Source of the DNA: Lingula anatina
Taxonomy: Eukaryota; Brachiopoda; Lingulata; Lingulida; Lingulidae
Assembly: GCF_001039355.2 (NCBI RefSeq)
Contig: NW_019775566.1
Span: forward strand, 50,596-114,595
Length of the DNA stretch: 64,000 nt
Direction: 5' to 3'
Under the pieces are notes generated by a model. That model made no database searches. It saw only the letters and a list, made by a program, of their open reading frames with translations, and was not told the DNA's origin. Position numbers and translations under genes: made by a program. Below are positions 1 through 11,528 of the stretch, in pieces. Each line of letters begins with the position of its first letter. The first letter of the stretch is position 1.

Positions 1-59
1 CTCCCCCCCCCCCCCCGCCCCCTCCCCACCCTTTTAACTTAAAATCCTGTGATCAGCAA

Positions 60-205
60 CCTGAGCTCCGTAACTTGAAAGCATTGCAAATTGCGAATAG
101 CGATATCACCTTTTATTAAGAGGCTATTAAATATGGGGCGAGATATAGAAAAGAGACGCTTACGCTTGGTCGCAATTTGCGATGCTTTCAAGTTACAGAG
201 CCCTG
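60..205. mobile_element. Short inverted-repeat (MITE-like) element
   Basis: Ends CTCCGTAACTTGAAAGCA (from 66) and its inverted match ending at 200 form an imperfect hairpin with about 30 paired bases around a short centre. No coding capacity. Confidence 0.6.
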
Positions 206-1954
206 GTCTGAGTATGACTTCGTATATAGACATTTTCTGGTTTATCTTAGACCTGAAGTGATTGCACCCCAACTAAATAGCAAGCCTAATATTGCCTTAG
301 GAGCATGCCTGTATCCATTATCTGAACTGATATATTTCTTGAACAACATCATACCCTCATCTTACATGTATGTAAATATCTCATACAGCATTGGTCTGTC
401 ATGGGTTTTCTCTTTCTCTTTCTCTTTTAAAGGTTTGAGGCAATATCTTTACTTAATCTTTGCCCCTTTTGCCTGCCTTTAACGAATCACACGCCTTTCA
501 AGTGTGTTGTGTGGTAATTTGCACACCATTTCAAACATGTCAAACAGATCAATATTGATTATTCAATTTGAAATTAAATCCACAATGACAAATGGGCACT
601 CCGCCTTGGTCTTCAGTGTGTACAGAGTTACACCAGTCCATTGGCTGTACAATTAATTCCCATATCAAAACCATAACACTTGATTAATGAGGAGAATGAG
701 TCATTAACTCCATCACTATGTTAAAACACCAACTGAAGTATGCAAACAACGATGAAAACTGATGCTAAAATTCGAAAGTGTTATTAATCAACACCGAGTG
801 GCCTTTCACTTTTTCACATTTCTAAAAAGGTTCTTTTATGTGCCTTGAATTTTGAAGCAGAGAGTACAGGTGTAAAAATGTGTGGTCCTTTATTACGCCC
901 ATTTAGATTGAATTCATCATCTATAACCACACCAGGTTTTTTTTCTCCTGAAGACGAGTCAGAAGGAAAAGACATTATTCTTTGGAGGTAAAAGATCAAA
1001 GAGCTCAAGTTTCGAGGTGAGATGTTCTTTTGATCTCTCCGTCACGCTTAAAATGTGATAAGAGATGAGCTTCATATTATAATCTTCTGTAAAGGTTTCT
1101 GTAAGTGTATGTTTGGATATCAATGATAAATCTAAGCTAGCCTGAAAAAATATCTTGTCACAAACTTGGCAACAACAACAAAAACAATCGAAATCTGATG
1201 AAAAATCATTTGTGACCATTAAAAGCTTCAATATAAAGAAGGCACAAAATGTAACAGAAATGAAAAATGTCTCAACAATGAAAAATCATTTGTGACCGAT
1301 AAAGCTTCAGTGAAAAGCATGAAAAACAGGCACAAAATATAACAGAAATGAAAAATGTCTCACCTATTAAGTCTACAACTTGTCACCAGCCTGTACCAGA
1401 CATAATGGAGACACTTTCACCTTTCCTGCTAATAAAATACAACCTGTTTTTTCATGACTTGGTAACACAACACAGCTCTACTACAAGTCCCCAAGTGCAA
1501 GAAACACCATGTTCCATTATTCATATCTTGAGAGAAATATTTCACCTGGCAACTGCAGAACCAGGTCAAAACTCGCGAAGATATTTTTTTACATATGTTT
1601 CATGTCCTGCATACCTTCCAGCTTATGATGAAACCAAACCTGATAAGTACATCAACCTGGAAATAGACAATTTGGCTGACACCAACTCAGCCTGTTGACA
1701 AGATATATACTTCACAGTTTTCAGCACGTGATGAAGCACAGCAACAAAAATTAGGTGGATGCACATTCCATAACACCCACAAATTTCCCCCAAGAATGCA
1801 AAGGGCCAATTAAGCCCACTTCCAAAGACTTGTTTACACAAAGTCTAACTTTAAAACCATAGTAATCTGACTACAGTAAAGGTGTCATGATCAGTTGAAC
1901 ATATCACAGAGTCACCATTTTTCCTTTGCTCAATGAATAAACCAAGACATATTT
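206..1954. other. Gene-free stretch
   Basis: AT-rich sequence with small random open frames only. A near duplication of a short phrase (aaaaatcatttgtgacc, 1200 and 1279) is the only structure noted. Confidence 0.4.
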
Positions 1955-2181
1955 ACCTCTGCCAAGGAGGTTATGTTTTCACCCCTGTCTGTTTGTCATC
2001 AACATCACTCAAAAAGTTATGGACCGATTTTGATGAAATTTTCAGGGTAGGTGGGAAATGGAAAAACTTAGAAGTGATAAGTTTTTGGTGGTGATCCCGA
2101 TCAATAATCGATCAATAATCAATAATAATAATAAATTGCTGCCTTGGCGGAGGTCCGCGCTTTCGGAGTGCTTTTCTAGTT
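1955..2181. repeat. Dispersed 'CTCTGCCAAGGAGGTTATGT' type repeat
   Basis: Begins acctctgccaaggaggttatg, has a centre with aaaaagttatggaccgatttt, and ends ttggcggaggtccgcgcttt then gagtgcttttctagtt. I recognise this as a repeat type seen in many animal genomes, often as single scattered copies. No terminal inverted repeats are evident. Confidence 0.65.
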
Positions 2182-2262
2182 CACAATGGCTTGCTTTACA
2201 AAAAGAAAGAAATTGTGTATGGTGTTTTGGGGACCATTCCCAGAAAATATCATACTAACTGT

Positions 2263-2460
2263 GGATCGATCTATCTCCTAGGGGATTCTCGCTTAATTGC
2301 AATCAAATTAAGTGGCTTAGATGTCTGCCATGAATACTGAAGCTGCTAAGAGATAATTAATTATCATTTAGCAGCTTCAGCAGGCCTGCAAGACATCTAC
2401 TAGTGAGCCGCTTAAGCTGAAAGCAATTTAACAAGGAAACCCTCAGAGATGGATTGATCC
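2263..2460. mobile_element. MITE, family M1
   Basis: Terminal inverted repeats start ggatcgatctatctcc and end in its complement (gagatggattgatcc). The inner part also pairs (gaagctgctaa with ttagcagcttc), so the whole element can fold as a hairpin. The same family recurs at 2509, 6649, 29058, 39371 and 46015. Confidence 0.65.
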
Positions 2461-2508
2461 TGTTAGGGTGTATTCCCAGAGATTTAGACTGATCCAGAGA
2501 TTAAGATT

Positions 2509-2670
2509 TAGATCGACCTAACTCCCTGGGGGTTCACGCTAAATTGCAGTCAGCCGAGAGCGCACCATAGTTAATTACCCCCCTACAGCTTTCAGTAGGC
2601 GGGACAGACGCTTAAGCCGGCTAAGCTGACAGTAATCTAGTGAGATTCCCCACAGGGATAGATTGATCTA
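2509..2670. mobile_element. MITE, family M1
   Basis: tagatcgacctaactccc at the left and ggatagattgatcta at the right. Internal block with cagctttcagtaggcgggac. It corresponds to 6649-6814 in opposite orientation. Confidence 0.65.
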
Positions 2671-2689
2671 AAATCTATGGAAATGGGGT

Positions 2690-4190
2690 CTTAGATCAAT
2701 CTACTAAGTAGGTATGGGAACCCAGTCTTAGCCTGACAGAACTTTCCTATAAAGTAAGTCATCTCAGATTGGTATTACAAATTTATCTTGAAATGAAATA
2801 GAACAAACCATCTCATTCTGGTCATAAAAATAAGACCCAACTCCAGACTTACAGAGCTCTCTTTTGTGTAGTCCTGGTAAGCCAATGACAACTTTTTAAA
2901 GGCTCTTTTGCGTTCAAAGTTTCACCCTGTCCGAACAGTCTTTGAGAGTTTGTCTCAAGAGGAAAGTCAGCACCATGCCTCTGGAAGAACAAGTATTTCA
3001 TTCCTTTCTTAAGTTATAAGAATTTATAAGACCAGACAGGTCATATGGTTTTTCATTGTTTTTGGTTGTTTATTTTGGGTCAGGCAAAAATGTCAGTCTT
3101 GTTTACTGCAAAATATGCATAATTATTAAAAACTGACTTGCAGCCTGCTTCATGAAGTGCTTTGTCTAATTATTTTCTCAGCTTTCCTGGGATTCTAAGT
3201 TGATTGCTTCCAGGTTGATTCTTTCTCAGATTTCTGGCAATGTTTTCACAATAATTATGCAAACTTTATTTATTTCCATGAAAGCAGTCCTGTTTCACCC
3301 ACTGCTTTATTTTCTTTCTGTCTAATTTTTTCCCAAACTGATGATCTGCATCTCAGAAGATCAGTTCTAAGAAAATGAAGCCTATAAAACACTATGTGGT
3401 CCTCGTCTTTTCCAAGAAGTTAATATAGAACTTCCACTGTTACATACCATTTCCAAGTGGCAGTACTAAAACTCCAACAGAAGTTTCCACTTCTGCACCC
3501 AAACACTTCTTGCCCCAAGATAAACTATGTGTGACAACTTTCTCATAAACTTAACCCCTAAGAAGTAAATATTGAAAGTCAGATTACACTTAATCCTCTC
3601 TAATCTAGAGTCCTTTTGGATAAAAGGAGCTTGACTGATACTCTATTCTAACCTAACAGTTTACCTATTAAGTCACTTGGTTCAATGTAAAAAGGTAATC
3701 GAGTAATGACGAAAATGTTTGTTATGTCTAAAGAACAGGAAAACAAATCTTCAGTTATTTTGTTTACTGTTTGATGCTGAAACTAGGAATATTTTTATCT
3801 AATTGACTCAACTGTGCCACTATGAGAGAAACACTTCGATGTCTTCAGCTGAAAATGTACCCCATGAACTTTTCAGCTTAAATATTGATTTATCTTTGAT
3901 CTGCACCTTTCTAAACAGCAGCAGTATTCATGTTGAAACCCCATTTGAATATAAAAAATATGGCTAATAATAGTTCATGGTTATTTGATTTAAGTTCTAC
4001 AGATTATTGGCACATAAGCCAAATTCAAAATATTCATTCAATCTTGTTTTTTTTTTTTTTTTTTTTTGTTCTCACAGGCACTACCTCCCAGGTGGCCCAT
4101 GTGGAGAGGTTCTAATCCAGGAGTGATAAAAACAGCTGATTTCTTAAGTCTTAAGTCTTAACAGGCAAAAGACAATTAACTCTGCTCAAT
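2690..4190. other. Gene-free stretch
   Basis: AT-rich, no convincing exon. Contains a T run at 4047-4067 followed by an acceptor-like tctcacag, but no open coding frame that I can place in a family. Confidence 0.4.
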
Positions 4191-4462
4191 ATAAGCGCAT
4201 TCAGCACAGATGATCTGCAGACTAAATATGGCTGACCCAACTTAAAAGCAAGCAGCCTTATCCCCTGAAGGTCTCACTGCCTCCACACGAGCCATACAGC
4301 AGTTTAATTTTGGCCCTGAGGTTTAATTACAAGGCCCCTGCAGGGACCCCTTTCTGGAGGCAGGGAGACCATAAGGGATTAAGCGGCCTGCTTTCATGTG
4401 GGTTGGCCATATTTGATCCGCGGATCTGTTAGTCTTTGGATCAACCTGTTCTCTATGATAGA
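4191..4462. mobile_element. MITE, family M2
   Basis: Long imperfect terminal inverted repeats around gactaaatatggctgaccc on the left and gggttggccatatttgatc on the right, with an inner pair (ctgcctcc / ggaggcag). Related copies lie at 4709 and 6894. Confidence 0.6.
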
Positions 4463-4708
4463 CCCTTTTTTCACATCAAGTGGTATTCTTTAATAATATC
4501 CGTAGTCTAAACCTGTTCACTTTGAGAAGCCCTAATATCTTATTACACTTCTAACAATTATTAGTAATTATGCTATGGGTTTTCACTCCCTTTCTCAAGT
4601 TCTGCGTCAGTTTGTTTCCTGTTGTTCAGGCAAAAGTTCAATAATTGGTAGTGCTAAGCTAGAAAGTTCCGTTCAACAGCCTATCTTACATAATTGCCAG
4701 GCTACTAA

Positions 4709-4868
4709 GAGTGCATTCAGAACAGCGAACTAACAGATCCGTGGATCAAATATCGCTGACCCACTTGAATGCTTGTGTTATATTCAGTGTCTAATCAGAA
4801 ATTTAGCAGCAAGCTTTTTAGTGGGTTGCCATATTTGATCTGTTAGTCTACTGTTCCGAATGCGCTCT
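4709..4868. mobile_element. MITE, family M2 (short copy)
   Basis: Left end AGAGTGCATTCAGAACAG and right end its near-perfect inverse with tgttccgaatgcgctct; inner aacagatc / gatctgtt. A further half copy (tccgtaggttaaatatggcg) follows at 4873-4911. Confidence 0.65.
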
Positions 4869-5196
4869 TTGTCAGTAGACTGACTAGTCCGTAGGTTAAA
4901 TATGGCGACCCAAGAAAAAAGTTGGCCAATCTCTCAGTAAAGAAATTTTTGCTTTCATTTACCACTTAATGTGAAAAAGTATCGCAGAAACCTTCCTCCC
5001 CAATCCCCATCCACCCACAACATATTTTCTCTTCCACGAAATTCTAAGATATATCTCCTTTCCACTCTATTTCTATATTTAAGAGAAAATGGATGAAGTG
5101 TAACTACTTACTAGCAACCTTTTAGACGAAATGTGATCAAGGTTGGCTCGGTATTTCAAAACAACTAAATCCAATCTATATGCTTATCTGACTCGC

Positions 5197-5748
5197 ACCC
5201 CATTCACACTACAGTTGCCAAAATGCGCATTTCTATAATTCGGATTTTTCGTGAGAAATCCGATTCGGTATTGCGTTCACACTCGCTAAGCGAATCCGAA
5301 TTCCACGTTGAAAATTTCAGGTTTAACTTCCTGTTTTGAACACTCGCGCATGCGCCGCACACGAAATCTTAAAATACCAAAAAAATAATCTTGACGACAA
5401 ATGCAACTCTAAAGACATTCCAGCATTCTTGAGAAGTATAAGATGACAAAATAAGTTTGTTTCCTCATGTTGTAGTGAGTGGAGACCTCGAAATACGTTT
5501 GGTGCAATCGCTAAAGTAATAAACAAGCATTCATAGATACCCTCACTTATCTGCACACATGCGCAGTTAGATCTGTACAGGTGTCGATTCCGGTAAGTTA
5601 TCCGGATCGCGCTTGGAAATCCACCTCGCTTGCAGGATTTTGAAAATGCGCATTACAAAAATCCTCTTGCGTTCACACTACTACATTTATTCGAATTGAG
5701 ACCTAATTCGCAATTTACCCGGATAACTGAGCGTAGTGTGAACGGGGT
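5197..5748. mobile_element. MITE-like element with ACCCC...CACACTAC ends
   Basis: ACCCCATTCACACTAC at the left and GTAGTGTGAACGGGGT at the right are inverted repeats. The 'gttcacactac' phrase recurs inside at both sub-terminal positions (about 5273 and 5672). It contains GCGCATGCGCC-like sequence. Clear target duplication not seen. Confidence 0.65.
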
Positions 5749-5749
5749 A

Positions 5750-6640
5750 TTAAAGTCAGCTGCTCAGAGAAATCAGGTTAACTAATGTGGTCCAGTCTCA
5801 GGGAATATTATTTATGGAATTTTGTTCTAAATTATATTGCAATATGTGCAATGTCAAGCACCCAGCATAGGTGAGACCCACATTATTGTTTTCACAATAA
5901 ATGTGAAAAAAACATTACTGATAATATATACTAGTATGGTCTTTTGTTTGTTAAATTTATACACTTACCCAGAACCTTTATTGTTTTCTTCATTTAAAAA
6001 TAATAAGGAAAAAAATTACACTGTCAATTAAGTCAGAAAAATCTTCAAGTTGAAAATTAAAAAAAAACATGTTACAAGTACCTATTTTGTGTCTGTTTTT
6101 AATGTTTCAAAGAGTGAAAACCTCCTTTTTCAGGTATGAAAAAAGTTTTGAACAACTGTTAACTTTCAGTTGGTAAAACAGCCCAGAAATATTCCAAAGC
6201 ACTGAATACTGATTGCTGCCTACTGCATTTGATAAGCATTCAAACTGTATTTGATAGAAAACCACTGATGTGTATCTAACAATAAAAATAAAGTTACAGC
6301 TACGCTTTCAGAAAGCAATCATAACAGGCCTGCATACTGCTCACTCAGCCAACAGAAACTGAACATTCTTTAGGCTATAAATATATTCAACTAAGCAAAA
6401 GAATAACAACATTGTTTTCTTGTTAAGTTTTCCCTGACTGGTGCTATTTGTAATATTTTTGAAAACTGACTTGAGGTGGCTATAAGTTGTAGCAATGGTC
6501 AATTTTACTGAACAAGTTCAAGGTGTTTTAACACAGACTTTTTACAATTCAGATCTGTCTATGACAACGAAGCCATACATTTGCCAGGGCAACTTTCTCA
6601 CCTTGGACCAACAATACAAGATATCTAAGGCCGAATTCCC
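5750..6640. other. Gene-free stretch
   Basis: AT-rich with small random frames; no homology or structure recognised. Confidence 0.35.
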
Positions 6641-6648
6641 AGAGCTTT

Positions 6649-6814
6649 TAGATCGATCTATCCCCGCGGGGAGTCTCACTAGATTACTGTCATATAATCC
6701 GGCTTAAATGTCCGTCCCGCCTACTACAAGCTGTAAGGAGGTAATTTATTAACTTTCGTGTCCGCTCTGCTGACAGCTATTTAGCGTGAACCCCCAGGGA
6801 GTTAGGTCGATCTA
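6649..6814. mobile_element. MITE, family M1
   Basis: tagatcgatctatcccc at left and gttaggtcgatcta at right; internal gtccgtcccgcctactac is the complement of the block at 2509-2670, showing the same element inverted. Confidence 0.65.
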
Positions 6815-6893
6815 AAGTAGATCGATCTAAATTCTGGAAATGGGGTCTTATGGTGGGTCCAAGTTCTAACCTAGAAATAAAATGATACTCTAC

Positions 6894-7169
6894 GAGGGCA
6901 TTTGGAGCAAGTTGATCCGTGGAGAAACCGATCCGCAGACTAAATATGGCCAATTCACTTAAAAGCTGCGCCGACTAATTCCCTGATAGCCTCTCCGCCT
7001 CCACACACACACACACTGTCGCAGCAGGGGCCTTGCAATTAAACCTCGGAGCTGAGATTTAATCCTCTTAATGGTGTGTGTAGAGGCAGGGAAGACCATC
7101 AGGGTGCTGCTTTTAAGTCCCATCGACAGATCAGTTAGTCTACAGATCGTCTGTTCTGAATGTGCTCTA
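6894..7169. mobile_element. MITE, family M2
   Basis: gcagactaaatatggcc on the left and tagtctacagatc plus tgttctgaatgtgctct on the right, with the inner pair gcctccacacacac / gtgtgtgtagaggc. A fragment of family M1 (aggattgatctatcctagg) follows at 7200-7260. Confidence 0.55.
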
Positions 7170-7784
7170 TGGCTGTGTTCAGACTATAAGTTATCAGTCC
7201 AGCAGGATTGATCTATCCTAGGAGGTTCTTGCTAAAGCACAGTCAATGTAATCAGCTTTATTGTCAGACATGTTTCCTCATAATTTAAAGTACTTGGGTA
7301 ACGTCAAGAAAGTTTTATGGAATTATGGTCCATGATGTTGTTCACGTTGCTTTGTGAGGGGATGTGCCATTCAATTAAAATGATTACAAAAGTGAGAAAA
7401 AAATATCATCGATTAGCAAGAGACATATCTGAAAAACCTAGTGAAAATTCAATCTGTGGTCCTGGTAGAGGGTAGAAAACTTGAAATAAGTGAGGTTTGA
7501 AAATTTTTTCAGAAGATCATTCTTGGCTGACAAATTTTTTTCACTTAGAAAATTTCGCCATACTTGAAAATGGGACTCTGGATAATTTTGAAAAGTTCTT
7601 CACATACTAGTAATATGGCCATGTAAGATTCAGGCATTTTTATATATCAATTAATTTTTAGGTTACATAATTTTCAAGTGTTTACCGTACTAGTAATCTG
7701 TTCATTGGTGCAGGGTATGAGATAATGTCAGAACTCTAGTGAATTTTTTTGTTTTAAAAATGGCAATGACAATGACAATGCCAA

Positions 7785-7955
7785 GCAGGGGCAAACGAAA
7801 GTCGTCTTCTGGTTCTTTTGGGAGATGGTCAGAATTTTTCAAGTTTACATTGACGGGCAACTTTTTTCCCTGAAAGAAGATGGTCAAAATTGGAGGATAG
7901 ATTAACAACGGCAATTTGGAAGACATTCAGAAATTACCTCTGGATCTGCCCCTGC
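7785..7955. mobile_element. Short element with GCAGGGGCA inverted ends
   Basis: gcaggggca at 7785 and tctgcccctgc ending at 7955. The phrase 'ctggatctgcc(c)c(c)tgc' also marks the ends of the repeats after genes 4A-4C, so these may be related elements. Confidence 0.45.
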
Positions 7956-7959
7956 TAAA

Positions 7960-10540
7960 GCATGATTGTTTTGCTTAAAATGATAGTGCAGGACAGTCTG
8001 AGAAGACTATATATGTGCTAGAGAATGGTAGTGGTGAATTTGGCTCTTAGTCCATGTATAATCTTCTTTAAAAAATTACAGATTCAAAAGCCCATTCCTT
8101 ATCAAAAGCATGAATAAGTACAGTTTGCACTCACTGCCTCCTACTCTTATTTCAAGTTCAAGGCCTTGAAATTGATCATTCATGAATGAACAAGGATTTG
8201 GATTCTTGATTACACCAACTATACCCTTCTAACCCCAGACTTTAAAGGAACTGAAAATGTCTTCTGATCATGTGCACATGCTTAAAAAGTTGAAAATAGA
8301 CAGCCAGCAGTTACACGGCATAGAAACCCCGCTGTTTACAACGACTCTGTTGTGAATGTTAACAAAGGCTCCGCTGTGATTCGGACAATATAACAATAGT
8401 AAAGCAATGAGGCGTTTTGGCACTGGACAAAAACGTTGAACATGTGCCGGTAAACATATTGGTAAAGGACCAACTAAAGGAGTTCTTAAAACGGAAACTA
8501 CGTTGCTATATTTTACGATATGGGCATGATCATGTCTTCAAAACAAATAAAAAATACAGAACACTCCCGTTGTTACATTTACTTTGGGGTGCTACTTGCC
8601 GCAGTCGGCATAAGACCTTTCTGTCGCCCGGCAACTGTATTTCATTTCACGCATTATCCCTGTGATCAAAAGTAACACGTTTTATAGAGATTGTACAGAT
8701 ATAGTTTCCTTACCTGGTTTTGGCATATGATCGCCAACTCACAGCGCCATGGAAGAATAACTAAGAAGTTGAGGGAAGTCTTGTGTCAAACTCTGAACTA
8801 GGTCACAGGTCAATGGCTTACAATGACGCATGCGTAGTTGGCCTCACTTCCTGTAGCAATTTTCGCAACTCAAAATCACAACAAATGCAATGAGACATTC
8901 ACGGGACAAGTTTCCCTATGTGTAACGTTTCTCACCTTCTCCCATCACAAATACTATTGATTATTTATTAAGTTTTTCAAAATATGCATCATAAGGATCA
9001 GATTAATGTGTAACGACGAAAAACATGGTTTAGTCCGATTTTTCCTCCAAAAAAGTTTGGATCCCATTGACCCTATCAAAAAAAAAGTAGCCTATAATAA
9101 GAATGAATAAAGAAGACACACAGAGAACTTACTTATTTGAAAACTCAGAAGTATCCCATTACAATTTAATTGAAGTTCACTACGGAATAGTACTTATGCA
9201 TCGGCAATTCCTCAGAAACTATGTGAGGGACACTCGCACGAATTAATTAAGTGCCTCCCCCTTGGGCTGCTATTGCTCTGGTACGTGAAAGGATTGACTC
9301 AGTAACTTATTGAACGCCATATGCCTACATGTTTCTTCCATGCTATGTAAGAAAAAAGAGTTTAGGAGCTTTATCTGTAACCTTTCTAAAAAGCCCGGGA
9401 AGCTTATGTAATTGCTGCTTCTTCTGCACAGTTGGATACTGACCTATGCTGTTTCTCTTTTTATAGGCCTAATGATATTGTATAGATAGATACACGTCAA
9501 ATTATTTGGCGTTTATCTCCCTAAACTTCCGAAATATGATAATCCTTCTGTCAAATCTGACTTTCTCGGCCTAACAGGCTCCAGTAGGGCTTTGACTTAA
9601 AGGCATGGTATTATGAATCCGGTCACTTCCTTGATCCGGTCAAGACTTTTTATACATTGTAAATTATATAAACATTTTTTTTACGAATTTTCACTCGGTA
9701 TCTTTTTCTAGGTTTGTTCAAGTAGGAATTTGTCTTTTTATTTAACAAGCGCCCCATTCAGCAAGAGTCTCCATCGAGTTTGTACACAGTATACGTAGCT
9801 AGTAAGACGCATCCTTTGATCTGCCAGAAGCGCTATGATATCGATGTAGGCTAGTGGTAACTCAAAAGTGAAATTTTATTAAGAAGTTCTGAGAGTGTGG
9901 TAATTGAATCACTCTGCATATTTAACTATATTCTCAAAAATATTCTTTAGCAGATTTAAGATAATGAAATGAGTAAAAAATATTCCTTCTTTTTCCCCAC
10001 TGAATCAACCACATTTGTATAAATTGGATCCTAGGACTGAGTTGAAAGACCGTAAGTGTGCTCATTAAACATTTTCTGTGCGAAAGGCAAATGCATCGTG
10101 TGCTGTCAATACAGAAGCAGGCACTGCACGCGCCTCATTTAACCCACCCCAACCATGAATTAATAAAAAAAACAATGAAGAGGCTTTTATTTGGGTTATT
10201 GTATTGTAGACAAACACTGCCAGTGTCGCCTTTACTAATTAGTTGATAACATTGATGTTTATCAGTGGGTTGAAATATCTCTCCTGATCACGGGGTACAT
10301 GTAGTTTGATACGACACGTTGTACATATCAATGATATAGCTCACTGTAGAAAACAAAAAAACCAGGTAAGTGAGAATTCATAGTATATATGTAATAAGGC
10401 AGTTTTGAGAAATGATGATCGATTTACTATTGGTCCCCCTTTCATTTGAGCCTGATCTAAACAGGTGAGTATAAAAAAGAGCGAGGCTACAGAACTAAAG
10501 CTTGGTCATTTTGCCTGTCATCACAGCTGTGCCACATACG
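7960..10540. other. Gene-free stretch
   Basis: No supported exon. From about 8975 it belongs to tandem unit 1 upstream of gene 1 and would hold that gene's promoter, which I could not locate. Confidence 0.35.
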
Positions 10541-10541
10541 A

Positions 10542-10826
10542 TTAAAGGGATAATAACTCTTCGTTTTGGCCAAAAAATGAATTTTCCTGGAGTAAACAAC
10601 AATTTTCCCATACTTACCAATGGTTAATGAATCCATTTTTACATTCAAAGTTAGTCCCTGGTTTTTTTTTCTAAAAAGTTTTGTTTTTTGTTAATCAATG
10701 GAGGTCACGTGGTCTAAAGACAAACTCAGATATCAGAATAATAGCTATAACTGCCGTTTTTGTGGTAAAACAGAATGTTTTTATTGTGAAATATAGATCT
10801 CATACGAAGAGTTATTATCCCTTTAA
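10542..10826. mobile_element. TTAA-flanked MITE (piggyBac-like)
   Basis: TTAA then AGGGATAATAACTCTTCGT at the left; its inverse, then TTAA, at the right. Tandem unit 2 has a single TTAA at the same place (17244-17247), so TTAA is the target duplication. No transposase is encoded. Copies of the same family sit in intron 2 of genes 3A and 3B. Confidence 0.8.
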
Positions 10827-11452
10827 CCAAAGATCTTCTTTAATCTGACCAGTTTACATGACACTTTCTACATGCTGATTAACAAGCTCAGCTACATGTG
10901 AAAGAAACTAGAAGTCATCGTAAGCTATTTTATTACCTATGATGGAGGGGTGATGCTTTACCCTTATCATATCATTACATTTATCGTAAAATAGATATAG
11001 AGGCAAACCAGTTCTGAAATCAGCCTTCCTGATTAAACGGCTGATTAATATGCGTTCAATTTGATTGTCTCATTTAAAATTACCTTTGGCGGTATTATAG
11101 CTTTAACTCCCAATTAAAGGTATATCCTAATCTGTTTGACGTTATTGATCTGAATCTCTGGTCATTTTGACTACTGTACGCGAGGTCGTACTCTCTTCCA
11201 TAACCCAGCTGAGTGATTGCGTAATATTTGTGTAAAAATCCCCACAGTACAGAAATGTGTACAGCCACTGTACAGCCAGAGATATATCCGTGAATATCTA
11301 GTGAAAAAAATCCCACAGAGGCCCTCGTACAGTATGTGTTATATATAAATATAATAATGTAAAAAATGATAAAATATAATAAATATAATAATGTAAATAT
11401 AATAATTTTAATGTTAGAATAATTGCATTTCTATTGTGTTATTATGTTGTAG

Positions 11453-11528
11453 TCGACCCAACGCAAATAATACCGACCTATATAGAGCACTGATTGATGA
11501 ACCAAGCATCACTCCTCCCGACACCAAG
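11453..11528 (+). other. Probable 5' untranslated exon part of gene 1
   Basis: A pyrimidine-rich stretch ends in AG at 11451-11452, and the same site occurs before gene 2 at 18315-18316. The sequence after the AG is well conserved between the two genes but frameshifted in gene 2, so it is likely 5' UTR. The upstream exon was not identified. Confidence 0.45.

Noticed and set aside
8417-8665. 82-residue frame with a helix resembling a SAP-type motif (VKDQLKEFLKRK)
   Set aside because: Too short and isolated, no splice partner or neighbouring homology; could be a decayed transposon gene but cannot be supported.
11436-11528. Upstream Met as the start of gene 1
   Set aside because: It precedes a likely splice acceptor, and the leader is frameshifted in gene 2; the conserved Met at 11529 is preferred.
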